NCBI RefSeq assembly: GCF_042648445.1
Contig: NZ_JBHRYB010000001.1
Location: 496,001 to 560,000 of the forward strand
Direction of reading: 5' to 3'
Length of the DNA stretch: 64,000 bases
DNA from: Bacterioplanoides pacificum
GTDB taxonomy: Bacteria; Pseudomonadota; Gammaproteobacteria; Pseudomonadales; Oceanobacteraceae
Below are positions 8,447 to 18,445 of the stretch, piece after piece; the first letter of the stretch is position 1; each line of letters begins with the position of its first letter. The translations under genes and the position numbers were made by a program. Below the pieces are notes generated by a model. The model saw only the letters and a program-made list of their open reading frames with translations, made no database searches and was not told where the DNA came from.

Positions 8447-9688
8447 GTGCGTATTTCCTGGTTACCGGCGGTTGCTGCTGTGGCAATAACTGCTCTGCTG
8501 AGTGCCTGTTCCTCGACACCGGAAAAACAGCCGGTGGCAGAAACCGGCAGTTTGCCTGACTTCGAGGAACGTCTGGAGCTGGATGTCAGCTGGCGTAAAA
8601 CGCTGGGACAAGGCTCGGGTACTGTGTTCAGCCGACTGCAGGTGGCTGAGGCTGACGGTGTGGTGTATGCCGCGGAAAGCTCTGGCGTGGTATACGCGCT
8701 GGATCTGGAAGACGGTGACGAACGCTGGCAGGTAACGCTGGATCAGCCGATTACCGCCGGTGTCAGTGTCGATGACGGCCAGTTATTTGTCGCTACCCGT
8801 GATGGTGTGTTGCATTGTTTGTCGGCGGATGATGGCGAAAGCCAGTGGCAAGCGGTGCTCAGCAGTGAAAGTGTGGCTCCGGCTGGCCTTGATCAGCGTC
8901 GTTTGTTTGTACACACCGTCGATGGCCGCTTAACGGCGCTGGAGCGTGACAGTGGCAAACAGGCCTGGTCTTATGAAAATGCGATGCCGGTGTTAACCGT
9001 GCGTGGTACCGGGACTCCTTTGGTACTGGATGATTTTGTGATCACCGGCTTTGCCACCGGTAAAGTGGTGGCACTGGATAAAACGCTGGGGATTCCACGC
9101 TGGGACAAACGTCTGGCGGTGCCGGATGGTCGCTCTGAGCTGGAACGTCTGGTGGATGTAGACGGTTCCCCGATCTGGGACAACGGCCGTATTTACGCTG
9201 CCAGTTATCACGGTAATATTGCTTCACTGAGCATTCATGGCGAAACCGAGTGGGAAGAAGAGGGGTCCAGCTATACCAGTCCGGTACTGGCGCTGGGGAC
9301 TTTGTATCTGACGCTCGATGATGACCGGATCCAGGCTTACGACCAGCGCAATGGCGCCAGCCAGTGGCTGCAAAGTGCGCTTCAGCAACGTCGTCTCGGC
9401 CAGGTGGCGGTCGTCGGAACGCACCTGCTGGTGGCGGACGGTGAAGGTTATATTCATGCTCTGCGTCAGGTGGATGGCGAGCTGGTTGGTCGAATCCATA
9501 TGCGACCCAAGCCACTGCATATCAGCTATCCTAATCAGGGCGAGAGCACCAACTGGCGTTTGTTGCGCGGGCGTGACTTTGGCATTCGCAGCCATATGAC
9601 GCCGACGTCACAAGGCGTGCTGGTGTACACCAATGCCGGCGAGCTGGCACTGGTGACGCTGGAGCAAAACGACGATTCGGCGCAATAA
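8447..9688 (+). CDS. bamB: Outer-membrane assembly lipoprotein BamB
   Basis: BamB is the eight-bladed beta-propeller lipoprotein of the BAM complex and binds BamA in the periplasm. The start is GTG 8447, six bases after the previous stop, and gives a signal peptide with lipobox LLSAC (C21). PQQ-like blades recur along the chain (VVYALDLEDGDERWQ, LTALERDSGKQAWSY, IQAYDQRNGASQWLQ). Length 413 is a little longer than E. coli BamB. A terminator separates it from der. Confidence 0.92.
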   Translation: MRISWLPAVAAVAITALLSACSSTPEKQPVAETGSLPDFEERLELDVSWRKTLGQGSGTVFSRLQVAEADGVVYAAESSGVVYALDLEDGDERWQVTLDQPITAGVSVDDGQLFVATRDGVLHCLSADDGESQWQAVLSSESVAPAGLDQRRLFVHTVDGRLTALERDSGKQAWSYENAMPVLTVRGTGTPLVLDDFVITGFATGKVVALDKTLGIPRWDKRLAVPDGRSELERLVDVDGSPIWDNGRIYAASYHGNIASLSIHGETEWEEEGSSYTSPVLALGTLYLTLDDDRIQAYDQRNGASQWLQSALQQRRLGQVAVVGTHLLVADGEGYIHALRQVDGELVGRIHMRPKPLHISYPNQGESTNWRLLRGRDFGIRSHMTPTSQGVLVYTNAGELALVTLEQNDDSAQ

Positions 9689-9712
9689 AAAGCGCCCGGA
9701 CAAAGTTTATCA

Positions 9713-9747
9713 GGGTCGGCTCCTCAGGAGCCGGCCCGTTTGTATTT
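9713..9747 (+). terminator. Rho-independent terminator after bamB
   Basis: An 11-bp stem, GGGTCGGCTCC (9713-9723) with GGAGCCGGCCC (9727-9737, one G-T pair), closes a 3-nt loop. It is followed by GTTTGTATTT. It sits 27 bp ahead of der, which may have its own promoter or rely on read-through. Confidence 0.7.
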
Positions 9748-9764
9748 ATAAAGGCAGTTAATTC

Positions 9765-11291
9765 ATGGTTCCTGTGATTGCACTGGTTGGCCGGCCCAAT
9801 GTTGGTAAATCAACGCTGTTCAATCGTTTAACAAAAAGCCGCGATGCGCTGGTTGCTGAAATTGCCGGACTGACCCGCGACCGTAAATACGGTGAAGGTA
9901 AAGTTGGCGAGCGGCCGTTTATTGTGATCGATACCGGCGGTATCAGTGGTCAGGAAGAAGGCATTGATGAGGCGATGGCCGGACAGAGTTTCCAGGCTAT
10001 GAACGAAGCCGACATCGTCTTTTTTATGGTCGATGTTAATGCCGGTATTACTGCCGGTGACCGTATGATTGCCGATTATCTGCGGCGCAATAATAAAGAA
10101 GCGTATCTGGTTGCCAATAAAATTGATGGCAAAAACCCCGACCTGGTGCTGGGGGAGTTTTTTGAACTCGGTATGGGGGAGCCGATTGCTATCGCGGCTG
10201 CTCATAACCGCGGTGTCTCGACGCTGATCGACTATGTGCTGGATGAACTGCCGGAAGAGCAGGAGAAAAAAGCCGCTGAGCTGGCCGCAGCACAGAACCG
10301 TGAACTGGAATACATCTACGAAGAAGAAGACGATACTGCCGAAACGGTGGTTGAGCATGAAGCGCTGGATGTTAAAGGCGTAAAAATCGCGGTTGTTGGT
10401 CGTCCTAATGTGGGTAAGTCGACGCTGGTGAACCGCTTCCTCGGTGAAGAACGGGTGGTGGTTTACGATAAAGCGGGCACCACCCGTGACAGCATTTATA
10501 TTCCTTATGAGCGTCATGGTCAGGATTACACCCTGATTGATACCGCCGGTGTGCGACGCCGTAAAAATATTCACGAGGCGGCAGAAAAATTTTCCATTAT
10601 TAAAACACTGCAGGCCATTCAGGACTGCCATGTGTGTATTCTGGTACTGGATGCCCGGGATGGCATCGTTGAGCAGGATCTGCACATGCTCAGTTTTGTG
10701 CTGAACTCCGGCCGGGCACTGGTGATCGCTATTAATAAATGGGATGGTATGGATGCCTACGATAAACAGCGGGTTAAAGATGAAATTGACCGCCGTTTTG
10801 ACTTCCTGACCTTTGCAGAAATGCATTTTATTTCGGCATTACATGGCACCGGTGTTGGCCATTTATATGAGTCGGTGGATCAGGCGTACCGTTCTGCGAT
10901 GGCCAAATGGCAAACCAATATGCTGACCCGGATTATGGAAGATGCGGTGTCCAGCCATCAGCCACCTTTGGTTCGTGGCCGTCGTCCTAAACCACGTTAT
11001 GCCCACCAGGGTGGCTCTAACCCGCCGCGTATTATTGTGCATGGCAATATGGTGGAAGATCTGCCGGAAGATTATAAGCGCTATTTAGCGAATACCTTCC
11101 GCCGGGTACTGGATATCCGCGGAACGCCGATTCGTTTTGAATTCCGCCAGGGTGCCAACCCATTCTCGGAAAAAGAGAAAGAAGTGCAGCACCGCAGCAA
11201 ACGGCGCCGCGATTCCGTGGTTAAAACCAAAGCAATTCGTCAGGCGAAACACGATAAAATGCGTAAGCAGCGGAAAAAAACCAGCCGTTGA
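9765..11291 (+). CDS. der: Tandem-GTPase ribosome assembly factor Der (EngA)
   Basis: Der carries two Era-like GTPase domains and a C-terminal KH-like domain and acts in 50S subunit maturation. P-loops are GRPNVGKS at residues 9-16 and again at 212-219. G3 motifs DTGG and DTAG and G4 motifs NKID and NKWD follow each. The C-terminal KH-like part has the usual PPLVRGRRPKPRYAHQGG. The last 40 residues are very basic (SKRRRDSVVKTKAIRQ). An acidic linker (residues 186-201) joins the two G domains. The gene ends the conserved block and has a strong terminator. Confidence 0.97.
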   Translation: MVPVIALVGRPNVGKSTLFNRLTKSRDALVAEIAGLTRDRKYGEGKVGERPFIVIDTGGISGQEEGIDEAMAGQSFQAMNEADIVFFMVDVNAGITAGDRMIADYLRRNNKEAYLVANKIDGKNPDLVLGEFFELGMGEPIAIAAAHNRGVSTLIDYVLDELPEEQEKKAAELAAAQNRELEYIYEEEDDTAETVVEHEALDVKGVKIAVVGRPNVGKSTLVNRFLGEERVVVYDKAGTTRDSIYIPYERHGQDYTLIDTAGVRRRKNIHEAAEKFSIIKTLQAIQDCHVCILVLDARDGIVEQDLHMLSFVLNSGRALVIAINKWDGMDAYDKQRVKDEIDRRFDFLTFAEMHFISALHGTGVGHLYESVDQAYRSAMAKWQTNMLTRIMEDAVSSHQPPLVRGRRPKPRYAHQGGSNPPRIIVHGNMVEDLPEDYKRYLANTFRRVLDIRGTPIRFEFRQGANPFSEKEKEVQHRSKRRRDSVVKTKAIRQAKHDKMRKQRKKTSR

Positions 11292-11310
11292 GTCTGCTTC
11301 TGCAGCAATA

Positions 11311-11347
11311 AAAAACCTTCCGCTCAGCCTGACCGGAAGGTTTTTTT
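11311..11347 (+). terminator. Rho-independent terminator after der
   Basis: AAAAACCTTCCG (11311-11322) pairs with CGGAAGG plus T-run (11334-11347), loop 11 nt. The flanking A and T runs make it usable on both strands, so it also fits the end of the convergent DUF2804 gene. Confidence 0.85.
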
Positions 11348-11395
11348 ATACGCTCAGGTTTTAGTGATCAGTTACTACTTGCTTCTGGGCGTTCG

Positions 11396-12418
11396 TTACC
11401 ACTTGGCGTAGTGGTCTTCGCTGAAGCCCCATTCACCATCCAGCGTGATCACTTCATCCGGTAAATGAATTTCGCCGTAATACTGGCCAAAATGCTGAGT
11501 GAAATTGGATGCTGCAATAACCGCGTTCATTTTTTCTTTACGCTGGCCTTTGGGTTCAAAATGCAGCTGAATAATGCCGTCATTGGAGCGCATCGCCCAG
11601 GCATGTTGTGGCTGATAACGATCGAACTGGAAATCGACCATGTCGATTTTGATCATCTTACCATCCAGCCATAAGGCGTTTTCGCTGGTACCGGTTTCAT
11701 TAACACCGGCAGCCAGGTTAAAACCCAGCCGGCGGCCGTCAGCCAGCTGGCAGGACAGGCTACCCCAGTTCCAGAAGGTTTCCCGGCGCATATAGCCACA
11801 GCTCCAGTCGACCGAAGCCAGTGCATTAATACTTTCCAGGTCAAACTGCTGGTTGCCCCAGCGTACGCTGCCGTTACACACCAGAGCGTTACTCTTCTGG
11901 GTAAATACCCAGCCCTGATAACCGGCACGGCTACAAACCGATAACGGGTTGTACGAAGTACTTTCATCGATGGTTGCGTCAATTTCGACACCAGCGGCCA
12001 GAGATACCTGGACTTTACGTACTCCCGGGCGGCTGGTCGCTTTGATCGACAGCCGGTTTTTACCTTTGCGGAAATAAGCTTCGCCATCGTTCGGGCTGGG
12101 ATCAATGGCGGTATTCATCGCCAGTGGCTGAATAAAAGAAAATTCTTCAAATTTCTGGCTGCCGGGCTGATACAAATACACAAACGCGTTGCTGGCAACT
12201 TTCAGGTCAACAATAGCGATGCCTACGATCAGTTCCGGGCTAATCAGGCCAATAAACTGAAACTGGTTGAATTTAAAACGCTTTGCCAGGCCGCTGAGTT
12301 TACGGTCCATCGGCGAGCGCAGGTCGAAGTCCATAAAATTAATCTGTTCGACACCTTCGGCAAAGACACCGTATGTCGGCTGACCATTGGCATTAATTAG
12401 TTGTTGTTTGGCTGCCAT
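11396..12418 (-). CDS. DUF2804 family protein
   Basis: The 340-residue protein matches my recall of DUF2804 proteins, which have no established reaction. No signal peptide or membrane segment is visible, so it is probably cytoplasmic. Features include the N-terminal QLINANGQPTYGVF, a central beta-rich region with YNPLSVCSRAGYQGWVFTQK, and the WNWGSLSC and WGFSEDHYAKW aromatic clusters near the C-terminus. The beta-rich, Trp/Tyr-rich pattern resembles lipocalin- or AttH-like hydroxysteroid-dehydrogenase-related folds, but that is inference. The ATG follows AAGGA. It lies 106 bp downstream of the giant surface protein on the same strand and may be read from that operon. Confidence 0.75.
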   Translation of the reverse strand: MAAKQQLINANGQPTYGVFAEGVEQINFMDFDLRSPMDRKLSGLAKRFKFNQFQFIGLISPELIVGIAIVDLKVASNAFVYLYQPGSQKFEEFSFIQPLAMNTAIDPSPNDGEAYFRKGKNRLSIKATSRPGVRKVQVSLAAGVEIDATIDESTSYNPLSVCSRAGYQGWVFTQKSNALVCNGSVRWGNQQFDLESINALASVDWSCGYMRRETFWNWGSLSCQLADGRRLGFNLAAGVNETGTSENALWLDGKMIKIDMVDFQFDRYQPQHAWAMRSNDGIIQLHFEPKGQRKEKMNAVIAASNFTQHFGQYYGEIHLPDEVITLDGEWGFSEDHYAKW

Positions 12419-12524
12419 GCGTAATCCTTAAATGCAGGAATAATAGGATGAGATGCAGGGCATTGTCCTGCCCCGGGGCAGTCAGGTCAAATAGCGCGGC
12501 GGTGCAGCGCCACAACCGCGGCTG

Positions 12525-15500
12525 TTACTGGAAGGCGGCGCGCAGGGTCTGCAGTGTTTGCTGGTCAGCTTTGAAGCGCATTTTCAGGTAGACGCCCTGA
12601 GCCGTGAAATTCGCCGCTGAGAAGTCGTCGTCAATGAAACCGGTGAAGTTATAACCCAGACCTAACCAGACGTTGGTTTGTGGAATCCAGCCAACCGAGA
12701 CACCGGCACCGTGCTGTGTCTGGTGGGTGTCGTAGCCGTGTAAGCGGCGTGCGTGTGCGCCGATATCCCAGCGGGCATTCAGGTGATGACGCCATTCCGC
12801 TGCCATAAAATCAGTCGTGGAGGCGTAATCGTTGCTGTTGTACTGGTCGAGGACCCGTTTAATACCATATTGCCCGGCCAGTTGATCACGTTGTGTGATC
12901 AGCCAGTTAGCGTGCGCATTGTTAATTAAACGACGACTGCGGGTTGGTGTACCTTCACCGCCATCGGCTTCCTGTACCCAGCGGGTTTGCAGCAACACGG
13001 CGTATGGGTCTTTACGTGGACGAATGGCCAGGTCGAACTTGGCATCCAGTTTTTTACTGAAAGCTTCGCGGCCTTCTTCGAGGAAATAGTCCAGGCTGCC
13101 ACCGGTGGCCAGGGCATCGGATAACGGATGATAAACGCTGGTGCGTACTGCCCATTTGTCTTTACTGTTGCCGTCGCGGTATTCCAGGCGGTTGTTCCAC
13201 TGCCAGACATCGGAGCGGAAGGCTGTACCGGCGTACAGGGCATAAAAATCTTCGCTGTTCTGGCCCACTTCGGTTGGTGCATTGCTTTCGAGATTCTTCG
13301 CCTGATCGAAGCCCGCACTGGCACTCCAGTGATCGCTGATATTAAATTCCTGGCTCAGGCCGGACACGCTGAATAACCGGTAAGCGTCGTCCTGTTCGAC
13401 CTGTTCAATCGATTGTTGTGCTTTGGCGCCGGCCCAGGGGGTGGCACGCAAGCCCATAATTGTCCGTTGCGGGGCGTCACTTTCGAAACCCAGTTCGTGT
13501 TCGGCAAAAATACTGTAATCGTTATTCAGACGATAGTCGGCACCCAGACGTAACTGGTCTTTGGCATCACTGCGTTGTGACATGCGGGCCAGAATCTGCG
13601 CGTTTAATGTCAGCCGGTCATTGAGAAAACGATTACTGAAGCCCGCCGTCAGCTGATCGCTGTACAGGGTTTCGTCGTCGTTTTCTTCGGCAGCGGTTAA
13701 TATCCCAACAGAAAATTGCTGATCGCTGTTAAGACGATGAATCCAGTCGAGCTGAGTCTGGTATTTATCATCACCGCTGCTCAGCCGGTAGTGATGGAAG
13801 GTATCCAGTGCTAGACGGTCGCGATCGGAGAGATACCAGGTACCTTCCAGGCCTTCTTTGCGGTAATCGTTTTCGCCGGAGGAGGTCTGATCAACACCAA
13901 AGTGTTCGTCCTGACGGCGCACGTACGCTTTGGCCTCCAGGCTGTCGGTACGATGGGTTACTTCTAATAAATGTGCTTTTGCCTGTTTATCACTGCCTTC
14001 GACGGTGGTTTCGCTTTGGGCGGCTTCGGCCTTAATGCGGGTATTACCCAGTTTCCAGTCGAGGTCTGCGGCCTGCAGCTGACGCGAATCGCCACGCTGA
14101 TTCTGGCTGATGGCGGTTACGCCGGCTTTTATGTCATCGTCAAATAATTTTACGCCTACCCGGCCACCGGCGATATGCCCCAGTTTGCCGCCATTATCGA
14201 CGTCGTATTCGGCAATAATAAAGCGTGGGTTAAAGCTGTCATCGGTGCTCAGAATCGGTTGTTTGAAATACACAGTACCGTCCTGATAATCGATCACATA
14301 ATCGATATCACGCTGTAATTCGCGGCGAGATAACACCACTTCACTGCGGAACCGGTCACGTACTTCGATATGAAGTTTCTCACTGTTGGCAACCAGCAGT
14401 TTATTCGATAAACGATACAGGCCGGAGGTGCCATCACCCTGAATTTCATCGCGCGCATAACCTTTATCCGACTCGGCTGCAAAGGCCGAAAACTCGACGA
14501 TTTCACCCTGGTAAGCGCTCTGCACACCGGTCATCTGGCGGCTGTAACGGCCCAGCTCTGTCACGGTTAAATCGGTATTAATATCGCCAAAGACGGTGTA
14601 AAAACGATTACGTTCTACTTTTACGTAAAGTTTTTTCGCTGAGCTGGCATCCAGCCGTTGCTGGCTGGCATCTCCGTACAAGGTGTAATAACGATTAGGT
14701 TCAATTGTGCGGGCAAATGCTTCGGCTTCCGGTTTGCCGGAATCGTAAGCGGCGGTGATTAACCAGTCGCCGGGTACCTGACCCTGAGCAAAAAAGGCTA
14801 ACCGGCCATCGTGATAAATATTGTCATCAACACCGCTGGCAGCGCGGTTATTATCATGACCGCCGCCGGCGTTATAACCCACGGCTAAATCACCCAGGCC
14901 GACCAGAATCCAGTCGCGTTGTGGTGCTTTCAGCCATACCCGCAGTTCGTCTTCCTGGCCGTTGCCGTGACGGAAGCGCAGCACGGCTTCACCGGAGGTG
15001 CTGGTCGGAGCCAGACGAATTAATGCCACACCATCGGCGCCGACGCGATAACGTGGTTTGGTAACACGGCCCAGTGGATTGGCTTCAATCTGTGCCTGTT
15101 CATCGTAAATCTGATAAGGCGCCTGAATTTCCAGCTCACCCTGAACATCCGGGCGGATCGGAAAGCCGTCTTTATCGGTTAATTTCACTGCGATGACAGC
15201 GGGGGTAATGCCATCGGCAATGGCCCGGGTCTGGTCTTCTACCAGTTCCGCTTTGGCCGGATCCTGAGCGTATTGTACGGTGCGCTCAAATTCCGACACG
15301 ATATCGCCGTTGCCATCAATCACAAATACGCTGAAGCGGTTGGCGCCGGGTTCAATATCAACACCGCGCCAGGTGCTGACGGCGAGGTCGCGGCGCTTAC
15401 CTTTAATGGTGCCATCAAAGTTCAGTGGGCTGACCGGTTTATCGTCCAGTAACAGTTTGACGCGCTGACCTTTCTCGTGAGAAATGGCAATTTTTACCGA

Positions 15501-18443
15501 ACCGATACCCGGGCTGCGATCCAGCGGTGGCCATAACCACTGCGCTTCATCGGCAGCGGTTTCAAACCATTCGTTATCGAATTCCGGCATCAGAGGTTCC
15601 ATCGGCAGTGCCGCCGGGTTACCGGAAGCCGTGGCGGGTAAATCGGCGAGAAAACCACTGATATCGGCTTCGATAGTGGCGACCTGCATATCGTATTGCT
15701 GCTGCGCCAGATCGAGATCCGGATCGCCGCTTAATACGTTAACTTCCACCCGGCGGTTTAATGCCCGGCCCTGGCGGCTGGCATTACTGGCAACCGGTTG
15801 GCTGGAGCCTTTACCGCTGTAAATGACCTGTTCGTTACTGACGCCCAGCTGTTGTGCCACGTATTGAGCAACGGCTTTGGCGCGAGCTTCTGATAATTGC
15901 TGGTTATCGGCAAAAATATGGCGATTACGACGGGCAATCGGGGTGCTGTCGGTATGGCCGACCACTTCTACTTTTAAATTACGTAAGCCAGCCAAACGAT
16001 CCACTACGGACTTCAGGTTGATTTTATCCTGCTCGGTTAAGACATCGGAAAAATTAGCAAACTTGGGCGGCTTAATGGGTTTTATCACACCGTCATCCGG
16101 CGGCAGCTGCAGAACAGCGGTGGTGATTGCCGGTTTAATTTGCTGAGCGGTTTTTCCTTTTACTTTAAAGCGGCTTACGGCTTTGGTGGTTAATTCACCA
16201 CTTTTGGCTTTGTCACTGACAACCGCAGTAAACTGCAGCTGATGTTGCCACTCGGCCGGTTTATCGCCCAGTTTATAGATCAGGGTACCGTAGCTGACTT
16301 GCGGGTCTTCCCACGGCACGTTATCCAGTGTGGTACTGCCGGGCTCATAAATAACACCATCCGGCAGCGCAATCATGCCGGTGAGGTTGAAAATTTCCAG
16401 TCCTTCACCTTCCAGATCGAGGGTGAATTTAAGTTTCTCCGGTACCGGGGAGTTATAGGGTAAATCACCGTTGGCTAACGTCGACAATGGCACCAGAGCA
16501 TGACTCAGGCGCTGACGGACTTCACCTTTTTCCGGCTCTTTCATTTTCAGGGCAAAGTCGACCCGCCAGAAGCTGCCCGGTTGTACATCAACAAACTGGG
16601 AATAAGCGCGGCCGGCATGGAAGCCCTTATTATCACAGGCAACGGCTTCCATATAAGGTGGGATGGTGCTGGTGTCCAGCTGTACAACATGGGTACCCGG
16701 GCGTACATCTTCAATATGCCACTCACCGGACTGATCGGTGACGACATAAGTGCCGTCTTCCATATATAAACGCACGTTGGCAACGGCTTCCGCATCCAGG
16801 TTGCCGTCACAATCATCCAGGAATACCCGACCGAATAAACGCGATGTATCTTTAAAGAAATCATCACGGATCATAACCGCGGCTTTGGCGGTATTACTGC
16901 TGACCTGATCGTCTTTTAACCAGGCGGTATTAACCAGTTCGCCTTTCGCCAATGAACCTACCTGGACCACGTATGTCAGGGTAACCAGCTGTTCTTCGGC
17001 GATGTTGCCAACGGCAAAAGATAATAACGAGCCACTGTTATCGGTTTGCGGATCGGCAATCTTGTCGCCATTTAAATGCGCCGAGCCCGGTTGGTAGCGT
17101 AATCCGGATGGCAGCTGATCCTGTAGCAGGGCGTCAGTGATTTCCACTTCATTATTCTGAATATTAATGCTGTATTGCAGAAAATCGCCGATAGCCGCTT
17201 CATTTTTGCTGGCGGTTTTAGTGACCAGTGCACCGTCTGCGCGGATATCCACCGGTACATCAGCAATAAACACCATGTGTTCAACATTAAATGGCTGACC
17301 GCGGGAAATATTCGACAACTGGAACGGGTTATCGTTATTGACTGCGGTTAATTCATCATTGTTGTATTTGGACGGCACCCGTAACTGCGGTGGGGCTTCA
17401 AACTGTAACTGATAAGTGCCGGGTTTAACGTATGGGAAGCGGAAGGAACCTGTCGGAACCGAGTCTGCTGTTGCCGCAGCCTGGCTGCCGGCCATATAAG
17501 CTTTCTGGCTGGATGATGTGGCGCAGGATGGCTGGCCATCAATCGCATCGACTGGTCCCTGGCCGCTGATAAAGGCCGGCTGGTAACAGCTTTTGCCGTC
17601 GTCATCCAGGACTTTACCGGTTGCCGGTTTGCCGGTATCGGTGTCAATCAGAGTGACTTTAACGCCGTTAATGGCTTCGCCGGTTTGTGCATTAAAAATA
17701 CGGCTGAACGGATCAAAGCGGGTTTGCAGACTGACCGTATCGGTATTGTCGTTGGCATCGGTATACGTGACCTGCAGGTAATCGTCGCGTTGCAGCGATA
17801 ATTCACAATTATACGGAGTTGCGGAGGTCAGTACGGTTTGTAATACGCCAGCAAAAATACCGGTATTGTCGCCGGTTTCGGTCAGGCGCAGGGTTTCATG
17901 ATCGCTGCCGGCAGTATTGGCGATATTCACCACAACGGTGTCGGGGCGAACCGGGTTCAGGTTTTTATCGGCTTCGGTAATCTGGATAAAAACCGGCTCA
18001 CCGACTTTAAAACCAAACTGGGTATCTGCCAGCTGGTAATTTCCCGGCAATGTATGAGTTTCGCCGGTTAATTGAAAAAATGAATTCTGAGGGGTAAAGC
18101 TGTTGGCAGCAGCGGATGTTGCACAGGCACTGCCATTTAATGCCGTGCCTCGTGGGGCACTGGCTTCTGCCTGAAAATGTTGAATGGCGATCTCAGCAGC
18201 CGATGGTGCTACCGGACCGGGGTTAATATTCTGAACAATACTTTCTGGAGAATCAGCGCTGATCCGGAGATCACGCTGACCGTTGTAGTCATAAGTCGCT
18301 GTGGCCGTATTGACGATGGGGGTACCCACCTCAGTTACGGCAACAGCTGGCAATGACACTACCCCAAACAGCGCACAGGCCAACCCCTGAAGCGCGGTCG
18401 CTCCATAGCTGTACAAGTGGTTGAGTGGGGTAGTCAGGCGCAT
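12525..18443 (-). CDS. Giant DUF11/OmpA-like outer-membrane barrel protein
   Basis: This is a 1972-residue exported protein. In order: signal peptide (1-36, ending PAVA), an N-terminal Ig-like stretch with IVNTATATYDYNG, a repeat-like insert (240-400), a DUF11 domain (404-525, GALVTKTASKNEAAIGDFLQ), an SdrD-B/carboxypeptidase-like domain (534-632, FGRVFLDDCDGN), another DUF11-like part (640-780), an OmpA-like peptidoglycan-binding domain (798-905, VVGHTDSTPIARRNRH), Ig-like parts (975-1175), and about 795 residues of alternating beta strands typical of an outer-membrane barrel (YYTLYGDASQQRLD, YTVFGDINTDLTVTELG). The domain order puts the OmpA-like part in the periplasm. The ATG lies 2 nt after the stop of the upstream secreted protein, so the two are coupled. 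Function is unknown; export or anchoring of the three small partners is inference. Confidence 0.82.
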   Translation of the reverse strand: MRLTTPLNHLYSYGATALQGLACALFGVVSLPAVAVTEVGTPIVNTATATYDYNGQRDLRISADSPESIVQNINPGPVAPSAAEIAIQHFQAEASAPRGTALNGSACATSAAANSFTPQNSFFQLTGETHTLPGNYQLADTQFGFKVGEPVFIQITEADKNLNPVRPDTVVVNIANTAGSDHETLRLTETGDNTGIFAGVLQTVLTSATPYNCELSLQRDDYLQVTYTDANDNTDTVSLQTRFDPFSRIFNAQTGEAINGVKVTLIDTDTGKPATGKVLDDDGKSCYQPAFISGQGPVDAIDGQPSCATSSSQKAYMAGSQAAATADSVPTGSFRFPYVKPGTYQLQFEAPPQLRVPSKYNNDELTAVNNDNPFQLSNISRGQPFNVEHMVFIADVPVDIRADGALVTKTASKNEAAIGDFLQYSINIQNNEVEITDALLQDQLPSGLRYQPGSAHLNGDKIADPQTDNSGSLLSFAVGNIAEEQLVTLTYVVQVGSLAKGELVNTAWLKDDQVSSNTAKAAVMIRDDFFKDTSRLFGRVFLDDCDGNLDAEAVANVRLYMEDGTYVVTDQSGEWHIEDVRPGTHVVQLDTSTIPPYMEAVACDNKGFHAGRAYSQFVDVQPGSFWRVDFALKMKEPEKGEVRQRLSHALVPLSTLANGDLPYNSPVPEKLKFTLDLEGEGLEIFNLTGMIALPDGVIYEPGSTTLDNVPWEDPQVSYGTLIYKLGDKPAEWQHQLQFTAVVSDKAKSGELTTKAVSRFKVKGKTAQQIKPAITTAVLQLPPDDGVIKPIKPPKFANFSDVLTEQDKINLKSVVDRLAGLRNLKVEVVGHTDSTPIARRNRHIFADNQQLSEARAKAVAQYVAQQLGVSNEQVIYSGKGSSQPVASNASRQGRALNRRVEVNVLSGDPDLDLAQQQYDMQVATIEADISGFLADLPATASGNPAALPMEPLMPEFDNEWFETAADEAQWLWPPLDRSPGIGSVKIAISHEKGQRVKLLLDDKPVSPLNFDGTIKGKRRDLAVSTWRGVDIEPGANRFSVFVIDGNGDIVSEFERTVQYAQDPAKAELVEDQTRAIADGITPAVIAVKLTDKDGFPIRPDVQGELEIQAPYQIYDEQAQIEANPLGRVTKPRYRVGADGVALIRLAPTSTSGEAVLRFRHGNGQEDELRVWLKAPQRDWILVGLGDLAVGYNAGGGHDNNRAASGVDDNIYHDGRLAFFAQGQVPGDWLITAAYDSGKPEAEAFARTIEPNRYYTLYGDASQQRLDASSAKKLYVKVERNRFYTVFGDINTDLTVTELGRYSRQMTGVQSAYQGEIVEFSAFAAESDKGYARDEIQGDGTSGLYRLSNKLLVANSEKLHIEVRDRFRSEVVLSRRELQRDIDYVIDYQDGTVYFKQPILSTDDSFNPRFIIAEYDVDNGGKLGHIAGGRVGVKLFDDDIKAGVTAISQNQRGDSRQLQAADLDWKLGNTRIKAEAAQSETTVEGSDKQAKAHLLEVTHRTDSLEAKAYVRRQDEHFGVDQTSSGENDYRKEGLEGTWYLSDRDRLALDTFHHYRLSSGDDKYQTQLDWIHRLNSDQQFSVGILTAAEENDDETLYSDQLTAGFSNRFLNDRLTLNAQILARMSQRSDAKDQLRLGADYRLNNDYSIFAEHELGFESDAPQRTIMGLRATPWAGAKAQQSIEQVEQDDAYRLFSVSGLSQEFNISDHWSASAGFDQAKNLESNAPTEVGQNSEDFYALYAGTAFRSDVWQWNNRLEYRDGNSKDKWAVRTSVYHPLSDALATGGSLDYFLEEGREAFSKKLDAKFDLAIRPRKDPYAVLLQTRWVQEADGGEGTPTRSRRLINNAHANWLITQRDQLAGQYGIKRVLDQYNSNDYASTTDFMAAEWRHHLNARWDIGAHARRLHGYDTHQTQHGAGVSVGWIPQTNVWLGLGYNFTGFIDDDFSAANFTAQGVYLKMRFKADQQTLQTLRAAFQ

Positions 18444-18445
18444 AT

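Noticed and set aside
9828..10826. Minus-strand frame of 332 codons inside der
   Set aside because: Der is unambiguous on the plus strand; the antisense reading is His/Phe-rich and has no domain.
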